Positions 1 through 8,050 of a stretch of 15,562 bases of DNA are shown in pieces. A model generated the notes under the pieces. The model ran no database searches. It was not told where the DNA came from and saw nothing but the letters and a program-made list of their open reading frames with translations. The position numbers and the translations under genes were made by a program. The first letter of the stretch is position 1. Each line of letters opens with the position of its first letter. The DNA is from Bacteroidota bacterium (GTDB taxonomy: Bacteria; Bacteroidota; Bacteroidia; Bacteroidales; PUMT01). Location: NCBI GenBank assembly GCA_003556985.1, contig PWPZ01000135.1:1-15562 (forward strand), written 5' to 3'.

Positions 1-259
1 CGATGGCCCAGATGGCGCCAACCCCTGATGTGTAGGCCATACCGCTTACTCCCAGTACCAGCCATGAAGAGCGTCCCGAGCTGACTGCCGATAAACCCAC
101 CACAAATGAATTCATCGCCCTGCCCCCGATGAAGAAATCGGACTGGCTTCTGGTGCGCAAAAGAGCAAGCAGTCCGACGCCAACCGGAACCAGTAGAGTA
201 AAAATAAACACCCCGAATGCAAGGGGATCACTTAACTTGTCGTATATATCTTCGGCCAT
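1..259 (-). CDS. Sodium:solute symporter family protein, N-terminal part (truncated by window edge)
   Basis: Only the first 86 residues are in the window; the frame stays open to base 1. The ATG is at 257-259 and the protein begins MAEDIYDKLSDPLAFGV. A first hydrophobic segment (about residues 15-34) is followed by TRSQSDFFIGGRAMN, the loop typical of the sodium:solute symporter (SSS/PutP-like) family. Next comes SAVSSGRSSWLVLGVSGMAY, whose SGRSSW stretch is characteristic of the sodium/proline branch in the second helix, which lines the sodium and substrate site in this family. It should be an inner-membrane sodium-coupled importer; the substrate cannot be fixed from this fragment, though proline or another small organic solute is likely from the family. 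It is transcribed leftwards, in the same direction as the XRE gene upstream, with a 116-base gap. Confidence 0.85.
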   Translation of the reverse strand, partial: MAEDIYDKLSDPLAFGVFIFTLLVPVGVGLLALLRTRSQSDFFIGGRAMNSFVVGLSAVSSGRSSWLVLGVSGMAYTSGVGAIWAI

Positions 260-375
260 ATGATATAGTATTCAAAAATGTACAACCTTACGGCAAAATA
301 AGTCCAACGTTCTCACTTTTCTGCTTCCCTGAGTTTGAACTAATGAGGAATCCTCGGTAGTTGAAGCCTTTGAAG

Positions 376-624
376 CTACTTTATTTGTATTTCTATCTTT
401 TTGCCTAATCCCGTCTCAATTATCTTTCTTAACGTACCTAATTCAATATCTGATCTTTCGTTTTCAATCCGAGAAATATAAGTCCTTGTAGTTCCACTTT
501 TTAATGCCAATTCCTGTTGTGTCATTCCTGATTTAAATCGGTTATCCTTGATCATCCGGCCTATTTTAATCAGAAATTCTGATCTATGGTTGGTCCAGCC
601 ATGCGACTTTTTGTTTGGTTGCAT
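376..624 (-). CDS. Small XRE-family (HigA-like) DNA-binding regulator, no partner toxin
   Basis: An 82-residue protein with a Cro/CI helix-turn-helix at about residues 33-60, GMTQQELALKSGTTRTYISR followed by IENERSDIELGTL, which is the standard XRE signature. The C-terminal tail KKIEIQIK resembles short HigA-type antitoxins that end in a beta strand. The ATG at 622-624 lies inside the upstream nitrilase gene, a 41-base overlap in another frame. The next Met (553-555) would remove part of the first helix (residues 18-33), so the longer start is preferred. No RelE/HigB-like toxin is beside it: upstream is the nitrilase and downstream the symporter. Its codons are visibly AT-richer than those of the nitrilase. 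It could be an orphan antitoxin remnant or a local repressor; its target is unknown. Confidence 0.75.
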   Translation of the reverse strand: MQPNKKSHGWTNHRSEFLIKIGRMIKDNRFKSGMTQQELALKSGTTRTYISRIENERSDIELGTLRKIIETGLGKKIEIQIK

Positions 625-1534
625 GGTCGCGGCCGATAATGTCTTTGTAAAGGCCGGGCCGCCGGGCGGCCATGTAGCGGTATCCGCCGGCCAGGGTTAG
701 CTTTTCCGGCACGCACAGGGCGCTGCTCACCTCATCTCCAAGTTCGCGGCATTCGGCAATTATATCTCCGTAGGGATCGAGTATCATTGAACAGCCGTTT
801 TTCAGCTGGTCATCATCCATCCCTATGGGATTTGAGAATACTACATATACGGCGTTGTCGTAAGCCCTCGAGGGCAGCCATTTCATGAGCCACTCACGCC
901 CTTTCATTCCGTCGAACTCCATCCGAAGGGAAGCCGGATCCCTTTCCCTGTTTTCCCAGAGGGCAGGGTCGACAAAGCCCGCCCCCGGCCGGCTTGAAGG
1001 AGTGCACATGGTGACATGGGGCATGAAGATTATGTCGGCGCCAAGCAGTCTGGTAGCTCGGACGTTTTCAATGATATTGTTATCATAACATATCAGTATG
1101 CCGCATTTCCATCCGAAAAGATCAAAAACACAATAACTGTTGCCCGGGGTGATGTGCGGGTTTATGAAGGGGTGGAGTTTCCTGTGCCTTGCCACCATGC
1201 CGTTGCGGTCGACACAAACGTATGCCTTGTAGATCTTGTCTTCATGGTCTTTTTCAAACAGTCCGGCCAGGATCACAATATCCAGTCTGCCGGCAATCTC
1301 CGTCAGCCGTTTTATACTCTCGCCCCCGGGCAGCGGCTCGGCCAGATCAAGCATCTGTTCCATGGAAAGGTTTCTTGCGAACGTATATCCCGTTATGGAG
1401 CATTCGTGAAATGCGACTGCCCTGGCTCCCTGAAGTGCAGCTTTTCCTGCAAGTTCCTCAATCCTGTCAAGGTTGAATTGTTTGTCGCCGCTTTTGTTCT
1501 CAAATTGTGCCGTGGCTATTCTGATGGGGTCCAT
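584..1534 (-). CDS. Carbon-nitrogen hydrolase (nitrilase superfamily)
   Basis: A 316-residue protein with the full nitrilase-superfamily triad: Glu44 in AFHECSITGY, Lys119 in ARHRKLHPF and Cys149 in CGILICYDN. The N-terminus IRIATAQFENKSGDKQFNLD is the usual first strand, and the central and C-terminal parts keep the alpha-beta-beta-alpha pattern (SRAYDNAVYVVFSNPIG, GCSMILDPYGDIIAE). Members hydrolyse amides, nitriles or carbamoyl compounds through a thioester intermediate on the Cys; the substrate here cannot be told, although an amidase is likelier than a true nitrilase. There is no signal peptide, so it should be cytoplasmic. It is divergent from the DUF1080 gene across a 281-base spacer. 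The last 14 codons or so overlap the XRE gene and fall after the conserved core (RRPGLY), so the tail may have been remodelled by a neighbouring insertion. Confidence 0.88.
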   Translation of the reverse strand: MDPIRIATAQFENKSGDKQFNLDRIEELAGKAALQGARAVAFHECSITGYTFARNLSMEQMLDLAEPLPGGESIKRLTEIAGRLDIVILAGLFEKDHEDKIYKAYVCVDRNGMVARHRKLHPFINPHITPGNSYCVFDLFGWKCGILICYDNNIIENVRATRLLGADIIFMPHVTMCTPSSRPGAGFVDPALWENRERDPASLRMEFDGMKGREWLMKWLPSRAYDNAVYVVFSNPIGMDDDQLKNGCSMILDPYGDIIAECRELGDEVSSALCVPEKLTLAGGYRYMAARRPGLYKDIIGRDHATKQKVAWLDQP

Positions 1535-1615
1535 ATTTTTTTGTTTGAGAGTCCGCTATGCTGACTCGAAATTACCGGTTTTTCCCGAAATATAATGTTT
1601 CGCAGGGTTACAGAA

Positions 1616-1644
1616 AAGATAAACGGGCCGGAGGAGTTTATCTT
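1616..1644. repeat. 9-bp perfect inverted repeat in the nitrilase/DUF1080 divergent spacer
   Basis: AAGATAAAC (1616-1624) and GTTTATCTT (1636-1644) are exact reverse complements around an 11-base GC-rich spacer. It sits about 80 bases upstream of the nitrilase start and about 170 bases upstream of the DUF1080 start, where a shared operator could act on both genes. It is not followed by a T-run on either strand, so an intrinsic terminator is unlikely. The rest of the 1535-1815 spacer shows AT-rich tracts and a GC-rich patch near 1740-1755 but no promoter that I would call with confidence. Confidence 0.4.
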
Positions 1645-1815
1645 AGGGGAAATTGACCTGTTCCAGTTTGTTTATCATATAATTATTATTGCGCTTTTTT
1701 GTAAATTAGCAACCTGAAACAATACCGCATTTATGTCCGGCCGCCGGCCCCGCCCAAATGGTGCTTTCTGCTGGTTTTTTCAACCCTTTATTAAGTTTAT
1801 CAAAAATAATGAATT

Positions 1816-2580
1816 ATGAATAAATACAAATTTATGCCCGGGAAGAATGTTTTCAGAATTACTGCAGCCCTGCTCGTCGTTCTGGTTGTTTCCTCATTTG
1901 ACAACAGGGAAGAAAATGAAAAGTGGGAACAGATATTTAACGGCCGCGATTTTACCGGATGGATCGTTCCCGAAGGTGACGGGGGTCACTGGAAGGTTGT
2001 TGACGGGGTTATCGATTACGATGCGCTCAGCCAGGCCCCGGGCGACAAAAACCTGTGGACCAAAGCCGAATACGGGGATTTTGTTCTGAGAATTGACTGG
2101 AAGCTTAAGGATACCCCCTTCCTCAATCCCAATGTTCCCATTATCAGGCCTGACGGCACCCATCAGTTGAATGCCCGGGGCCAGGAAATGAGAATGGTTG
2201 TTCCTGACGGTGACTCCGGAATATACCTCCGCGGCAGCTCAAAGTCTCAGATCAATATATGGGCATGGCCCATCGGTTCGGGAGAAGTGTACGGTTACAG
2301 GATGGACCGCAACATGCCCCCTGAAGTGCGTGCAGGCGTTACCCCATCGGTGATGGCCGACAATCATATAGGGGAATGGAATACATTCGAGATAACCATG
2401 AAGGGAGACCGTTTGACGGTTGTACTGAATGATATTACCGTTATTGAAAACGTCCGGCTTCCCGGTGTCCCCGAAAGAGGGAGACTTGCCCTTCAGCATC
2501 ATGGAAACATGGTTGACGGCGAATGGAGGAGCTCTCCCTCCCTTGTTCAGTTCAGGAACATCTACATCAGGGAGCTTTGA
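1816..2580 (+). CDS. Secreted DUF1080 (3-keto-disaccharide hydrolase-type) protein
   Basis: A 254-residue protein. A basic N-terminus and hydrophobic segment (about residues 13-27, ending VVSSF) form a signal peptide without a lipobox Cys, so it is exported. The mature part is one DUF1080/LamG-like beta-sandwich (Pfam PF06439): FNGRDFTGWIVPEG (41-54), HWKVVDGVIDYD (58-69), YGDFVLRIDWKL (86-97), DSGIYLRGSS (133-142), GEWNTFEITMKGDRL (186-200), GRLALQHHG (222-230) and a closing FRNIYI strand. Some family members hydrolyse 3-keto-disaccharides or 3-keto-glycosides and others only bind sugars; which applies here is not visible. The start at 1816 follows a short in-frame-stopped ATG at 1809. It is first in a run with the barrel gene 29 bases downstream, pointing to co-transcription. 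Confidence 0.88.
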   Translation: MNKYKFMPGKNVFRITAALLVVLVVSSFDNREENEKWEQIFNGRDFTGWIVPEGDGGHWKVVDGVIDYDALSQAPGDKNLWTKAEYGDFVLRIDWKLKDTPFLNPNVPIIRPDGTHQLNARGQEMRMVVPDGDSGIYLRGSSKSQINIWAWPIGSGEVYGYRMDRNMPPEVRAGVTPSVMADNHIGEWNTFEITMKGDRLTVVLNDITVIENVRLPGVPERGRLALQHHGNMVDGEWRSSPSLVQFRNIYIREL

Positions 2581-2609
2581 TTCTTTCATACTAATTCTAC
2601 AGGTGCCTT

Positions 2610-4829
2610 ATGAAAATGATTGCCAGGTCTGTATGGCTTGCAGCTACCGTATTATGTTTTTTTTGTACCACAGTAAGCAGCACCATTGCTGCCGGTCAGG
2701 ATAACCGCCAGGCAGATGAGCGCAGTCAGCCGGGTCCGATAAACAGCGATTATGTTCTTAACATAAAAAAAATGCAGGGCACAATAACCCTTGACGGGGT
2801 TATTGACGAGGAAGACTGGCTGACGGCCGATGTGGCGACCGACTTTTACATGGTTATGCCCTATGATACAAGTTACAGCGAGGCCGTATCGGAAATCAGG
2901 ATGACTTATGACGATGATGCAATATATCTTGCGCTTGTCTTTTATGATGTTGTTCCCGGTCCCCGGGTTGTGGAATCACTGAGAAGCGATTTCAATTTCG
3001 GCAACAACGATAATTTTCTGCTTTTTCTCGATCCCTTCAATGACCAGACCACGGGCTATTCTTTCGGAGTAAATGCAGCGGGCGCATTGTGGGACGGGAC
3101 AATGAGCGGCGGATCCCGGGTTCACCTGATATGGGACACCAAATGGGAGGCAGTTACGAAAAGCTATGACGACAAATGGGTTGCCGAAATGCGGATCCCT
3201 TTCAGCTCGATTCGTTATAAAGCGGGACTGGACCGGTGGAACATCAATTTTTCCCGTCTTGATCTCAGGATAAATGAAAAGTCCTCCTGGGCTCCCGTAC
3301 CAAGGCAATTTCCAACTGCATCGTTAGCATATACGGGAATTCTCCAGTGGGATGCTCCTCCTCCCGACCCCGGCGTCCAGTTTTCGCTTATACCTTATGT
3401 TTCAGGAGGCGGCTCGCGTGATTTTGAGGCGGGAACCGATGCCGGTTACCGGGGCGATTTCGGAATGGATGCCAAGGTAGCACTTTCTTCGTCGCTGAAT
3501 CTTGATCTGACCTATAATCCCGATTTTTCCCAGGCTGAGGTTGACCAGCAGATCACAAATCTCGACCGTTTTGAACTGTTTTTTCCTGAGAAGCGGCAGT
3601 TTTTCCTTGAAAACTCCGATCTCTTTGCCAGTTTCGGATCAAACCGGATCCGTCCTTTTTTCTCGAGGCGAATAGGGCTTGATGCTCCTGTGACAGGTGG
3701 GGCCAGGCTAAGTGGAAAATTGGGGCAGGACTGGAGGATAGGGGTTATGGACATGCATACGGAGGAAACAACGGCTGGTCCGGCAAGCAATTTCTTTGTA
3801 GCTTCCCTGCAAAGGCGTGTACTGACCCGTTCGAATATTTCGGGAATCTTTGTAAACAGACATAACTTCCACGGTGATGGCGAATGGGGGGGGCATAGAT
3901 GGAACAGGACCGGGGGACTGCAGTTTAACCTGGCCAGCAGCGACAATGTGTGGACCGGCCAGGCATTCGGCCTTGCCTCTGCTACCGCTGGCACAGAAGC
4001 CGGTAGCGCCTTTTCGCAGGGAATGGAGCTGAATTATAGCCGGCAGAGAATTCACGTGGGCGTTGAGCAGTATTATGTGGGTGATAATTATATTGCCTCT
4101 GCAGGATATGTGAGACGAACTGATTTTTTGCAGGTAAATCCTTCGGTAACAATAAGGTTTTACCCGGATGATTCAAGGCTTGAACAGCATGGTGTTGCCG
4201 GGTCGCTAAACACCTATTTCCAGCCTGGTGATTTCAAAATGACCGACAGGGAGTCGGCGCTTGCCTATTATTTTACCTTTCATAATCTGAGCAGGATAGA
4301 CATCCTGGCAAATCATAACTTCGTAATGTTGCAACAGGATTTTGATCCCACCAACACCGGCATAGCCGTGCTGCCTGCCGGGAGCGAACACAGGTGGACA
4401 GGGGCCTCGGTACGTTACAGGTCCGATCTGCGCAAGCTATTCCGTTACCGGGTCGGGACCGGATACGGGGGCTATTTCAACGGAACCAGGAGGTTTGCGG
4501 AGGGAGACATCAATTACCGTTACCAGCCCTATGGGAGTGTTTCGGTATTCTTCAGCTACAACGACCTGATGCTACCGGAGCCCTGGGGTAACAATTCGTT
4601 CTGGCTGATAGGCCCTAAATTTGATATTACATTTACCAATACACTTTTCTTTACTACCTTTATACAATATAACGAACAGATTGACAATCTCAATATCAAT
4701 GCCCGTTTCCAGTGGCGCTACAAACCGGTATCAGACCTGTTTATCGTCTATACCGACAATTATTTCCCGGAAACCATGAATGCCAGAAACAGGGCGCTGG
4801 TTGTAAAGATGTCATACTGGCTTAACTGA
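2610..4829 (+). CDS. CBM9-like/DUF5916 outer-membrane beta-barrel protein
   Basis: A 739-residue protein. Residues 1-28 are a signal peptide (hydrophobic run with TTVSSTIAA before the mature end). Residues about 55-245 are a carbohydrate-binding family-9-like beta sandwich, shown by GTITLDGVIDEEDWL, the DDAIYLALVFYD strand, VNAAGALWDG, DDKWVAEMRIPFSSIRY and the NFSRLD strand. From about residue 250 onward is the DUF5916 region: LDLTYNPDFSQAEVDQQ, then FFPEKRQFFLENSDLF and a SRRIG stretch, followed by many alternating aromatic/polar strands and a C-terminal strand ending in MSYWLN, as in outer-membrane barrels. The family's biochemical role is not established; the layout fits a surface binding or transport barrel. 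The gene follows DUF1080 by 29 bases and ends 5 bases before hutH, so all three are probably one transcript. Confidence 0.88.
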   Translation: MKMIARSVWLAATVLCFFCTTVSSTIAAGQDNRQADERSQPGPINSDYVLNIKKMQGTITLDGVIDEEDWLTADVATDFYMVMPYDTSYSEAVSEIRMTYDDDAIYLALVFYDVVPGPRVVESLRSDFNFGNNDNFLLFLDPFNDQTTGYSFGVNAAGALWDGTMSGGSRVHLIWDTKWEAVTKSYDDKWVAEMRIPFSSIRYKAGLDRWNINFSRLDLRINEKSSWAPVPRQFPTASLAYTGILQWDAPPPDPGVQFSLIPYVSGGGSRDFEAGTDAGYRGDFGMDAKVALSSSLNLDLTYNPDFSQAEVDQQITNLDRFELFFPEKRQFFLENSDLFASFGSNRIRPFFSRRIGLDAPVTGGARLSGKLGQDWRIGVMDMHTEETTAGPASNFFVASLQRRVLTRSNISGIFVNRHNFHGDGEWGGHRWNRTGGLQFNLASSDNVWTGQAFGLASATAGTEAGSAFSQGMELNYSRQRIHVGVEQYYVGDNYIASAGYVRRTDFLQVNPSVTIRFYPDDSRLEQHGVAGSLNTYFQPGDFKMTDRESALAYYFTFHNLSRIDILANHNFVMLQQDFDPTNTGIAVLPAGSEHRWTGASVRYRSDLRKLFRYRVGTGYGGYFNGTRRFAEGDINYRYQPYGSVSVFFSYNDLMLPEPWGNNSFWLIGPKFDITFTNTLFFTTFIQYNEQIDNLNINARFQWRYKPVSDLFIVYTDNYFPETMNARNRALVVKMSYWLN

Positions 4830-4834
4830 CAGGT

Positions 4835-6334
4835 GTGCCTGAATATCATAAAATATCATCCAGGAAACTTGATCTGGGCACTGTTGACCGGATCATTTCC
4901 GGAAAATTGCGTCTGGAGCTTTCCGAAGAAGCCCACGGGCTCATTCTGCGATGCCGGGAATATCTTGACAACAGAATGGCTGTTTCTGACGAGCCCCTGT
5001 ACGGCATCAATACCGGTTTCGGATCGTTATATGACCGCCGGATATCAAACAGTGACCTTGGGGCCCTGCAGAAGAACCTGGTCATGTCGCATGCATGCGG
5101 AATGGGGGATGAGGTGCCCTCTGAAATAGTCCGCCTGATGCTGTTTCTGAAAATTCAGTCTCTTGCTCTGGGCTATTCCGGAGTATGCCCGGACACGGTG
5201 GAACGCCTTGTCGATTTATATAATAATGACATGCTTCCGGTGGTTTATCAGCAGGGATCTCTTGGTGCTTCCGGCGACCTGGCTCCTCTTGCTCACCTGA
5301 GTCTTCCTCTGATGGGTATGGGGGAGGTTTTTTATGAGGGAGAAATAAGGCCGGCATCAGAAGTGTTGAAAAAACTTGACCTCGAACCGCTGACCCTTAA
5401 ATCAAAAGAAGGACTGGCTTTGCTTAACGGCACCCAGTTTATGACTGCATACGGGGTCTATGCATGTCTGGAATCGATTGCCCTGATGAAAAAGGCAGAT
5501 ATAATTGCCGCCATTTCCCTGGACGCATTTGACGGGCGTTCGGAGGCATTCAGCGAAGCGGTGCACCGGGTCAGGCCTCATCCGGGTCAGATTGAGACAG
5601 CGGGCAGGATACTGCGAATCCTTGAAGGAAGTGAAATTACGGGGCGTACCAAGCTCCACGTTCAGGATCCCTATTCCTTCAGATGCATCCCCCAGGTGCA
5701 TGGTGCATCCAAAGATGCCCTGGACTATATAATATCGGTAATTGAGCGTGAAATGAATTCGGTAACCGATAACCCTACCGTATTTCCCGGGGAAGACAGG
5801 GTAATATCCGGAGGTAACTTTCACGGGCAGCCGCTTGCACTAGCCCTGGATCATCTTTGCCTGGCATTATCGGAAATGGGGAGTATATCCGAGCGGCGTA
5901 TTTACCGGCTTTTGTCGGGTAAACGCGGACTGCCACTTTTTCTTGTTGCCCGTCCCGGCCTCAATTCAGGATTTATGATACCCCAATATACCGCTGCCTC
6001 TATTATAAGCCAGAATAAGCAGCTTTGCACCCCCGCCTCGGTCGACACCATTGAATCATCACAGGGCCAGGAAGACCATGTAAGCATGGGTGCCAATGCC
6101 GCCACAAAAGCCCTGAAAGTTGTTGAGAATACAAAAAAGGTGCTTGCCATCGAGCTTTTCAATGCAGTTCAGGCACTTGAATTCAGGCGGCCTGCAAGAT
6201 CTTCCCCGTTTGTGGAAGGGATTGTCGAATCGTACCGTAAGCGCGTTGAATTTGTGTCGTCCGACAAGGTTATGTACGGCGACATGAAGGAATCGCTGGA
6301 GTTTTTAAAGTCACTTGATGTTGATATTCCCTGA
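4835..6334 (+). CDS. hutH: Histidine ammonia-lyase
   Basis: A 499-residue member of the MIO-containing aromatic ammonia-lyases, which deaminate L-histidine to trans-urocanate in the cytoplasm, the first step of histidine use. The cofactor-forming Ala-Ser-Gly is at 145-147 in GSLGASGDLAPLAH. Tyr56 lies in LYGINTGFG, matching the catalytic Tyr of the family. The substrate-selectivity pair is Ser85-His86 (NLVMSHACG), as in histidine rather than tyrosine or phenylalanine lyases. Also present are NSVTDNPTVFP, GGNFHGQPLALALDHL and GQEDHVSMGANAA. The length is normal for HutH. The start is a GTG 5 bases after the barrel gene's stop; no ATG in a plausible position exists. No hutU, hutI or formiminotransferase is in the window, so the rest of the pathway must lie elsewhere. 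An aminomutase of the same fold is a less likely alternative. Confidence 0.9.
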   Translation: MPEYHKISSRKLDLGTVDRIISGKLRLELSEEAHGLILRCREYLDNRMAVSDEPLYGINTGFGSLYDRRISNSDLGALQKNLVMSHACGMGDEVPSEIVRLMLFLKIQSLALGYSGVCPDTVERLVDLYNNDMLPVVYQQGSLGASGDLAPLAHLSLPLMGMGEVFYEGEIRPASEVLKKLDLEPLTLKSKEGLALLNGTQFMTAYGVYACLESIALMKKADIIAAISLDAFDGRSEAFSEAVHRVRPHPGQIETAGRILRILEGSEITGRTKLHVQDPYSFRCIPQVHGASKDALDYIISVIEREMNSVTDNPTVFPGEDRVISGGNFHGQPLALALDHLCLALSEMGSISERRIYRLLSGKRGLPLFLVARPGLNSGFMIPQYTAASIISQNKQLCTPASVDTIESSQGQEDHVSMGANAATKALKVVENTKKVLAIELFNAVQALEFRRPARSSPFVEGIVESYRKRVEFVSSDKVMYGDMKESLEFLKSLDVDIP

Positions 6335-6425
6335 TTGCACTGCTTTCGATGGCAGTCCGCGGACGCTGATTCCATCAGAAACGGCTAAGGATGACTCAGG
6401 ATGTTAAAGATTTTTTATTACATTC

Positions 6426-6461
6426 AAAAAAGAGACTGTCTCGAAAGGGCACCCTCTTTTA
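6426..6461. terminator. Possible bidirectional terminator between convergent genes
   Basis: AAAAGAG (6428-6434) pairs with CTCTTTT (6454-6460) around a 19-base loop, and A or T runs flank both sides, so either strand reads as a stem ending in T residues. It lies between hutH (plus strand, ends 6334) and the Asn-synthetase-like gene (minus strand, ends 6512), where a shared terminator is expected. Inside is an alternative short dyad, GAGAC-T-GTCTC (6432-6442), which cannot form a tight hairpin with a one-base loop. The GACTGTCTC stretch also resembles insertion-sequence ends, so an IS scar is the alternative reading. Confidence 0.4.
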
Positions 6462-6511
6462 TATATTGATAATCAATGGTTTCTATGAAGGAGTTGTTTC
6501 ACATACCAGTT

Positions 6512-8026
6512 TCAAATGACAGAGTTGTAATTCGCGCTTACCTGGTTTTCGAACCGGGTGCCCTTCAGTTCATCAGACATTGGTGCCGTTAGTATATCGT
6601 AGGCATTCCAGGGCCGGTTATCGGCATATTTTTTAATAATAAAGGCTGGAATGTATTTCTTTACCCGGTTTTTAACGTTTTGTATCAATATCTCCTTTTT
6701 GGAAGCCTGCAATTCATTTTCAAAATTCAGGTCAGGCTGACTGAAAAACTGTTTAAGCACGATATCATAGAGCAATTTAAAATTTTTGTACTCCGGAGGC
6801 ACATGTTTGAAAAAAGACAGGATCCTGGCATCAAAGAGCGGCATTCTGTATTGGTAGCCGAAGAAATCATAGACACATGCAGAGTTTATAATATATTTGG
6901 CCTGCCTTTCCATCAGAACCCAGTCCTCGAACACCGAATAAGCAAGAAAATCATCTGTGGCAATTTCATTTTCAAGAATTTTCAAAAATTCACTTTTCCC
7001 TGGCAGGATTGAGAGATTGTAATATGAATTAAAAATCTCCCTTATTGCTTTTAAAGGCTTGTCTGATTTTCTGAATTTACCCTTTAAATGGCTCCCTGCA
7101 ATAAAATCGCCGGAATGGCCGGTAATAAAGATCGAATTGTGGTCAACAAGCCCGTTCTCCTTAATATGTTTTATGGCAAAGTAATCCTGCAGGAAGGGCA
7201 TGGATGATAGTTTCCCCGCAAAGCTGACATATTCCCGGAAAATATCTGTATCAAGATAATCTTTTGCCATTTCTGTATTGTATTCGATAAAAAACCAGGG
7301 GTATTCCAATATTTCGGCTGTTTTTCGGGAATTTTCAATTTCATTGCTTTCTTTCCTGCCATAAGTAAAGCAGACAACATTATTATATCCAAATTGGTTT
7401 AGCATCAATGCAATCAGGCGGGAATCATATCCGCCGCTGAGTGACAGGGCAACAGGCCGGTTATCCAGTGTCCTGATAAAATCTTTAAATGAGGTATAAA
7501 GGATATCTTTAAATTGCCTGATCAATACATCAAGGTTTTCCTGAACTACCACAGTGGTTTTATGTGTGTAATACAATTCGGAATTTTTCCCGTCATCATT
7601 TATTATTAAAATTTCCGAAGCCTTTGTTTGGTTTACTTCCTTATAGAGGGTATTGCTGCCTGTAGTATAACCAGTAAGCAGAAACTCCCCGGCAGAAGTT
7701 TCATCTGCTGTTTTACCCGGAAGTGAGTATGGATCGTCAGTTATTGTTATGCCGTCATCTATGGTATAAAAAAGAGGGAATGTACGAACCCTGTCTGTTG
7801 CCAGCAATACGCCGGTTTCTTTTTTTATGATCAGGACAAAAAGTCCGTCGGCAGACTTAATTAAGTCTTTTATACCATCAAAACCGGAACATTTATTTAA
7901 AATGTCTATGACCTGTTCTTCTTTAATATATTTTCCGTTGTAAACCAGGAAGCCTTTAAAGAAGACAGAACCATTTTCCGTCCATTTGAAACCCTTATTG
8001 TATTTGATATTTATTGCTATTCTCAT
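6512..8026 (-). CDS. Asparagine-synthetase-like protein without the glutaminase Cys
   Basis: A 504-residue protein with the asparagine synthetase B layout: an N-terminal Ntn-type glutaminase-like domain (about 1-155, with ADGLFVLIIKKE and TDRVRTFPLFYT) and a C-terminal ATP-pyrophosphatase domain. The PP-loop SGGYDS is at 197-202 in ALSLSGGYDSRL, and GHSGDF further on fits the second nucleotide-binding region. True glutamine-dependent enzymes need Cys as residue 2; this one begins MRIAIN, and no upstream in-frame Met-Cys was seen, so it probably cannot hydrolyse glutamine and would use ammonia or another acyl acceptor. Relatives like this sit in surface-polysaccharide and secondary-metabolite loci, where they amidate sugars or peptides. 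It starts 24 bases after the flippase stop in the same direction, an operon-like spacing. Base composition is lower in GC than the flanks. Confidence 0.82.
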   Translation of the reverse strand: MRIAINIKYNKGFKWTENGSVFFKGFLVYNGKYIKEEQVIDILNKCSGFDGIKDLIKSADGLFVLIIKKETGVLLATDRVRTFPLFYTIDDGITITDDPYSLPGKTADETSAGEFLLTGYTTGSNTLYKEVNQTKASEILIINDDGKNSELYYTHKTTVVVQENLDVLIRQFKDILYTSFKDFIRTLDNRPVALSLSGGYDSRLIALMLNQFGYNNVVCFTYGRKESNEIENSRKTAEILEYPWFFIEYNTEMAKDYLDTDIFREYVSFAGKLSSMPFLQDYFAIKHIKENGLVDHNSIFITGHSGDFIAGSHLKGKFRKSDKPLKAIREIFNSYYNLSILPGKSEFLKILENEIATDDFLAYSVFEDWVLMERQAKYIINSACVYDFFGYQYRMPLFDARILSFFKHVPPEYKNFKLLYDIVLKQFFSQPDLNFENELQASKKEILIQNVKNRVKKYIPAFIIKKYADNRPWNAYDILTAPMSDELKGTRFENQVSANYNSVI

Positions 8027-8050
8027 AATTTACTGCCGGATCGGTTAATT

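Noticed and set aside
376..624. HigBA toxin-antitoxin pair
   Set aside because: Only an antitoxin-like protein is present. No RelE/HigB-like frame lies on either side.
1016..1564. 182-codon open frame on the plus strand
   Set aside because: It lies opposite the nitrilase gene, whose catalytic triad is intact, and its translation shows no domain pattern.
3512..3994. 160-codon open frame on the minus strand
   Set aside because: It is antisense to the DUF5916 barrel, with Ser/Pro-rich translation typical of a shadow frame.
4835..6334. Complete histidine-utilisation operon
   Set aside because: Only hutH is present; neighbours on both sides are unrelated to urocanase, imidazolonepropionase or formiminotransferase.
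6432..6442. GAGAC/GTCTC as a stand-alone hairpin
   Set aside because: A one-base loop cannot fold; it is kept only as part of the larger possible terminator or IS scar.
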